Source of the DNA: an uncultured Pseudoteredinibacter sp. | Lineage (GTDB): Bacteria; Pseudomonadota; Gammaproteobacteria; Pseudomonadales; Cellvibrionaceae | DNA: 64,000 bases | Assembly: GCF_947500695.1 (NCBI RefSeq) | Contig: NZ_CANMSS010000009.1 | Span: forward strand, 1-64,000 | Reading direction: 5' to 3' | Part shown: positions 62,470-64,000 of the stretch, piece by piece | Position numbering within the stretch: the first letter of the stretch is position 1 | How the letters are laid out: each line of letters starts with the position of its first letter | Made by a program: the position numbers and the translations under genes | The notes under the pieces: generated by a model | Database searches by the model: none | The model's input: the letters and a program-made list of their open reading frames with translations, nothing else | What the model was told of the DNA's origin: nothing

Positions 62470-63495
62470 ATGAGTGAATTTAGCATTGATTACAGTGAGC
62501 TTGCCGTTCCGGAAGGCGGTGATTTAACGGAAGTAGCAACCGGGGTGTACTGGATTAGAATGCCAGTTCCCTTTCACCCAAAACACATCAATGTTTATCT
62601 CTTACAAGATGCCAAAGGTTGGTATATCGTCGATACCGGCATCGGCAGTGAAGAAACCAAGCAATTGTGGCAAAAAATTTGCGATCGCATGATGATCGAG
62701 AAACCATTGCTTGGGGTTATCGCAACTCACCTTCACCCCGACCACCTCGGTCTGGCGGGCTGGTTGTGCGACAAATACCGAGCGAGCTTTTATATCACCC
62801 AGCGTGAATACCTAACGGCTCGTGCGCTTTTTAAGGGCAATAATCGAGAAGACAACTGGGAGCTCACACAGTTTTATCATCGCTGCGGTTTAAATACCGA
62901 GCAGATGGAAGACTTCATTAAAAATACCGGCAGTTTATCAAGGATCACTGCTCCACTACCCATCTGCTACGAACGCTTAGAAGAAGGGCAAGAGCTTAAT
63001 ATTGCCGGTCGTCGCTGGCAAATTATTATTGGTTACGGCCACTCTCCAGAGCATGCTTGCTTATATTGCCCTGAACTCAATATCTTATTATCAGGTGATC
63101 AGATATTACCTAAAATCTCTCCCAATATTAGCGTGCAATCCCTTGAGCCAAACCAATCACCGCTAAGTGAGTATTTAATCTCGATGGAAAAATTCTTCGA
63201 GCTACCGAAAGACTGCCTGGTGCTGCCGTCCCATGGCGACCCGTTTTACGGTTTGCATAACCGTCTTAATCAACTAAAAGCTGGCCACAAGAAAGATCTC
63301 GATGGGCTTCTAGAAGCTTGCGAAAATCCGATTCGAGCGGTCGATAGTATTGATATTATTTATAAGCGCGAATTAAAAGGCATTCAGTTTCGTCTTGCCA
63401 TGGGAGAGGCTCTCGCCCACCTTAACCATCTTTGGAAGCAAGGATTAATTAACCGCGATTTTGATGAAGATGGCTGTTATCGTTATCAAAAATAA
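62470..63495 (+). CDS. Metallo-beta-lactamase-fold hydrolase
   Basis: This 341-aa cytoplasmic hydrolase has the MBL metal motif THLHPDHLGLAG (HxHxDH) at about residues 87-98, a further histidine in GYGHSPEHACLY and the metal-bridging aspartate in LLSGDQILP. The C-terminal helical extension (about residues 255-341, with LNHLWKQGLINRDFDEDGCY) is typical of the MBL proteins related to acyl-CoA or glyoxalase-II-like hydrolases with a winged-helix tail. The substrate is unknown; a thioester hydrolase is plausible. Confidence 0.88.
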   Translation: MSEFSIDYSELAVPEGGDLTEVATGVYWIRMPVPFHPKHINVYLLQDAKGWYIVDTGIGSEETKQLWQKICDRMMIEKPLLGVIATHLHPDHLGLAGWLCDKYRASFYITQREYLTARALFKGNNREDNWELTQFYHRCGLNTEQMEDFIKNTGSLSRITAPLPICYERLEEGQELNIAGRRWQIIIGYGHSPEHACLYCPELNILLSGDQILPKISPNISVQSLEPNQSPLSEYLISMEKFFELPKDCLVLPSHGDPFYGLHNRLNQLKAGHKKDLDGLLEACENPIRAVDSIDIIYKRELKGIQFRLAMGEALAHLNHLWKQGLINRDFDEDGCYRYQK

Positions 63496-63512
63496 GACTC
63501 TTTAAAAAACAA

Positions 63513-64000
63513 ATGGACCCGATGGAGACTTTATCCGCGAGACCAAAGAATAGTTATTATATTGAGTTCGCTCTTAGCAAAGCGCGCTTTAAGCACGTAC
63601 AGAGACTAGTATTTTTCAATGATAACGGCTCGCTACAAAAAACTAGCGGGCAAGCCTTTTCCAATCATATGTCTCAGTTGTTCTTTTTCATAGAACCCTG
63701 TGAAAATGAGGTAAAGGTTAGACCACATTTGAAGGCAGGGAATTTTTGCAGTAAAAAACGAGCGGCCATATCCCCTCTATGCCTATTCGGCATCCACTTT
63801 TACAACCCGGGGTTGAGCCTGCGCGACGTTCTAAACTGGGAAGAAACCCAGGGCCTGATAAACTATATATCCGCACGACACCCTCTAAAACCGGACTGCC
63901 CAAAAGACATAGCTGCTTTTGCGCCCTTATTAGATCGCATCGAAAATCGTGCAAACGACTATTACAGTGAAAGGCAGCAACAGCTGCTCAACTGCAGCAG
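63513..64000 (+). CDS. Unrecognised protein, 5' part only (runs off the window)
   Basis: An open frame starts at ATG 63513 (MDPMETLSARPKNSYYIEFA), 17 bp after the MBL gene stop, and stays open for 162 codons to the window edge. A second ATG at 63522 is also possible. The N-terminal half is beta-like (YYIEFALSKARFKHVQRLVF, FFFIEPCENEVKV); the second half is helical and acidic (LRDVLNWEETQGLINYIS, FAPLLDRIENRANDYYSERQ). No family is recognised. Close spacing suggests an operon with the MBL gene. Confidence 0.6.
   Translation, partial: MDPMETLSARPKNSYYIEFALSKARFKHVQRLVFFNDNGSLQKTSGQAFSNHMSQLFFFIEPCENEVKVRPHLKAGNFCSKKRAAISPLCLFGIHFYNPGLSLRDVLNWEETQGLINYISARHPLKPDCPKDIAAFAPLLDRIENRANDYYSERQQQLLNCS

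Noticed and set aside
63718..63970. Two short open frames (minus 63718-63954 and plus 63779-63970)
   Set aside because: Both overlap the longer in-frame sequence that stays open from 63513 to the edge and have no good starts.

Overview
The window looks like chromosomal DNA of a marine, aerobic, heterotrophic gammaproteobacterium, probably of the Cellvibrionales/Spongiibacteraceae type. This is inferred from gene style only: phenylacetate and homogentisate enzymes, several TonB-dependent receptors, FecI/FecR surface signalling, a DUF485/ActP acetate symporter pair, long-chain flavodoxin and many Lrp/IclR/LysR/PaaX regulators. No rRNA, tRNA, CRISPR array, phage or transposase gene was seen. Coding density is high. 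The mobile DNA consists of small non-coding elements: REP hairpins at the left edge and two MITE-like elements near 60-62 kb.

Layout. 0-4.3 kb: REP array, then divergent paaZ and paaK of phenylacetyl-CoA catabolism; their usual repressor PaaX is 40 kb away at 44.8-45.8 kb. 4.4-8.8 kb: ECF sigma factor, FecR anti-sigma factor and STN-type TonB receptor, a complete surface-signalling set. 9.0-12.9 kb: a tight three-gene unit of a zinc-ribbon TackOD1 protein with a degenerate GGDEF-like tail, a processive GT2 synthase and an HlyD-like membrane-fusion protein, read as a small exopolysaccharide synthesis and export module. 13.1-15.0 kb: DUF485 protein and acetate symporter. 15.0-15.4 kb: terminators, a long inverted repeat and a possible small RNA. 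15.4-24.1 kb: a 1629-residue secreted calcium-repeat protein, divergent from a hybrid histidine kinase and a NarL-type regulator. 24.1-24.8 kb: beta-carbonic anhydrase.

The most interesting block is 25.0-39.4 kb. A TonB receptor with palindromic upstream sites is followed by a tightly packed operon: IclR regulator, periplasmic GH172 (DUF2961) glycosidase, ribose/galactofuranose-type ABC importer, aldo/keto reductase, COG3618 lactonase, UxaA-family dehydratase, XylX-like FAH-fold dehydratase, FucU mutarotase and a secreted esterase-like hydrolase. The enzymes spell a non-phosphorylating (Weimberg-type) pentose route. D-arabinose is isosteric with L-fucose at the relevant carbons, and GH172 contains D-arabinofuranosidases, so the best hypothesis is capture and oxidation of D-arabinofuranose from D-arabinan-like glycans. 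The last enzyme, 2-oxoglutarate semialdehyde dehydrogenase, is not in the window.

39.4-54.5 kb is mixed housekeeping: thioesterase, Lrp regulator with 4-hydroxyphenylpyruvate dioxygenase, a FAH-family hydrolase, an aspartic protease, PaaX, a flavodoxin behind a good Fur-box match, an OYE-family enzyme, a cold-shock protein with a long leader, small envelope proteins, an M20 peptidase and a LysR/AhpD-like divergent pair. 54.7-59.4 kb carries a MocR regulator with a palindromic operator, an EamA exporter and a MATE exporter. At 59.4-60.3 kb a SAM methyltransferase gene is split by a 266-bp element with perfect 32-bp terminal inverted repeats. A second, unrelated 286-bp element sits 33 bp upstream of the next M20 hydrolase gene. 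The window ends with a metallo-beta-lactamase-fold hydrolase and the first 162 codons of an unrecognised gene that runs off the right edge.
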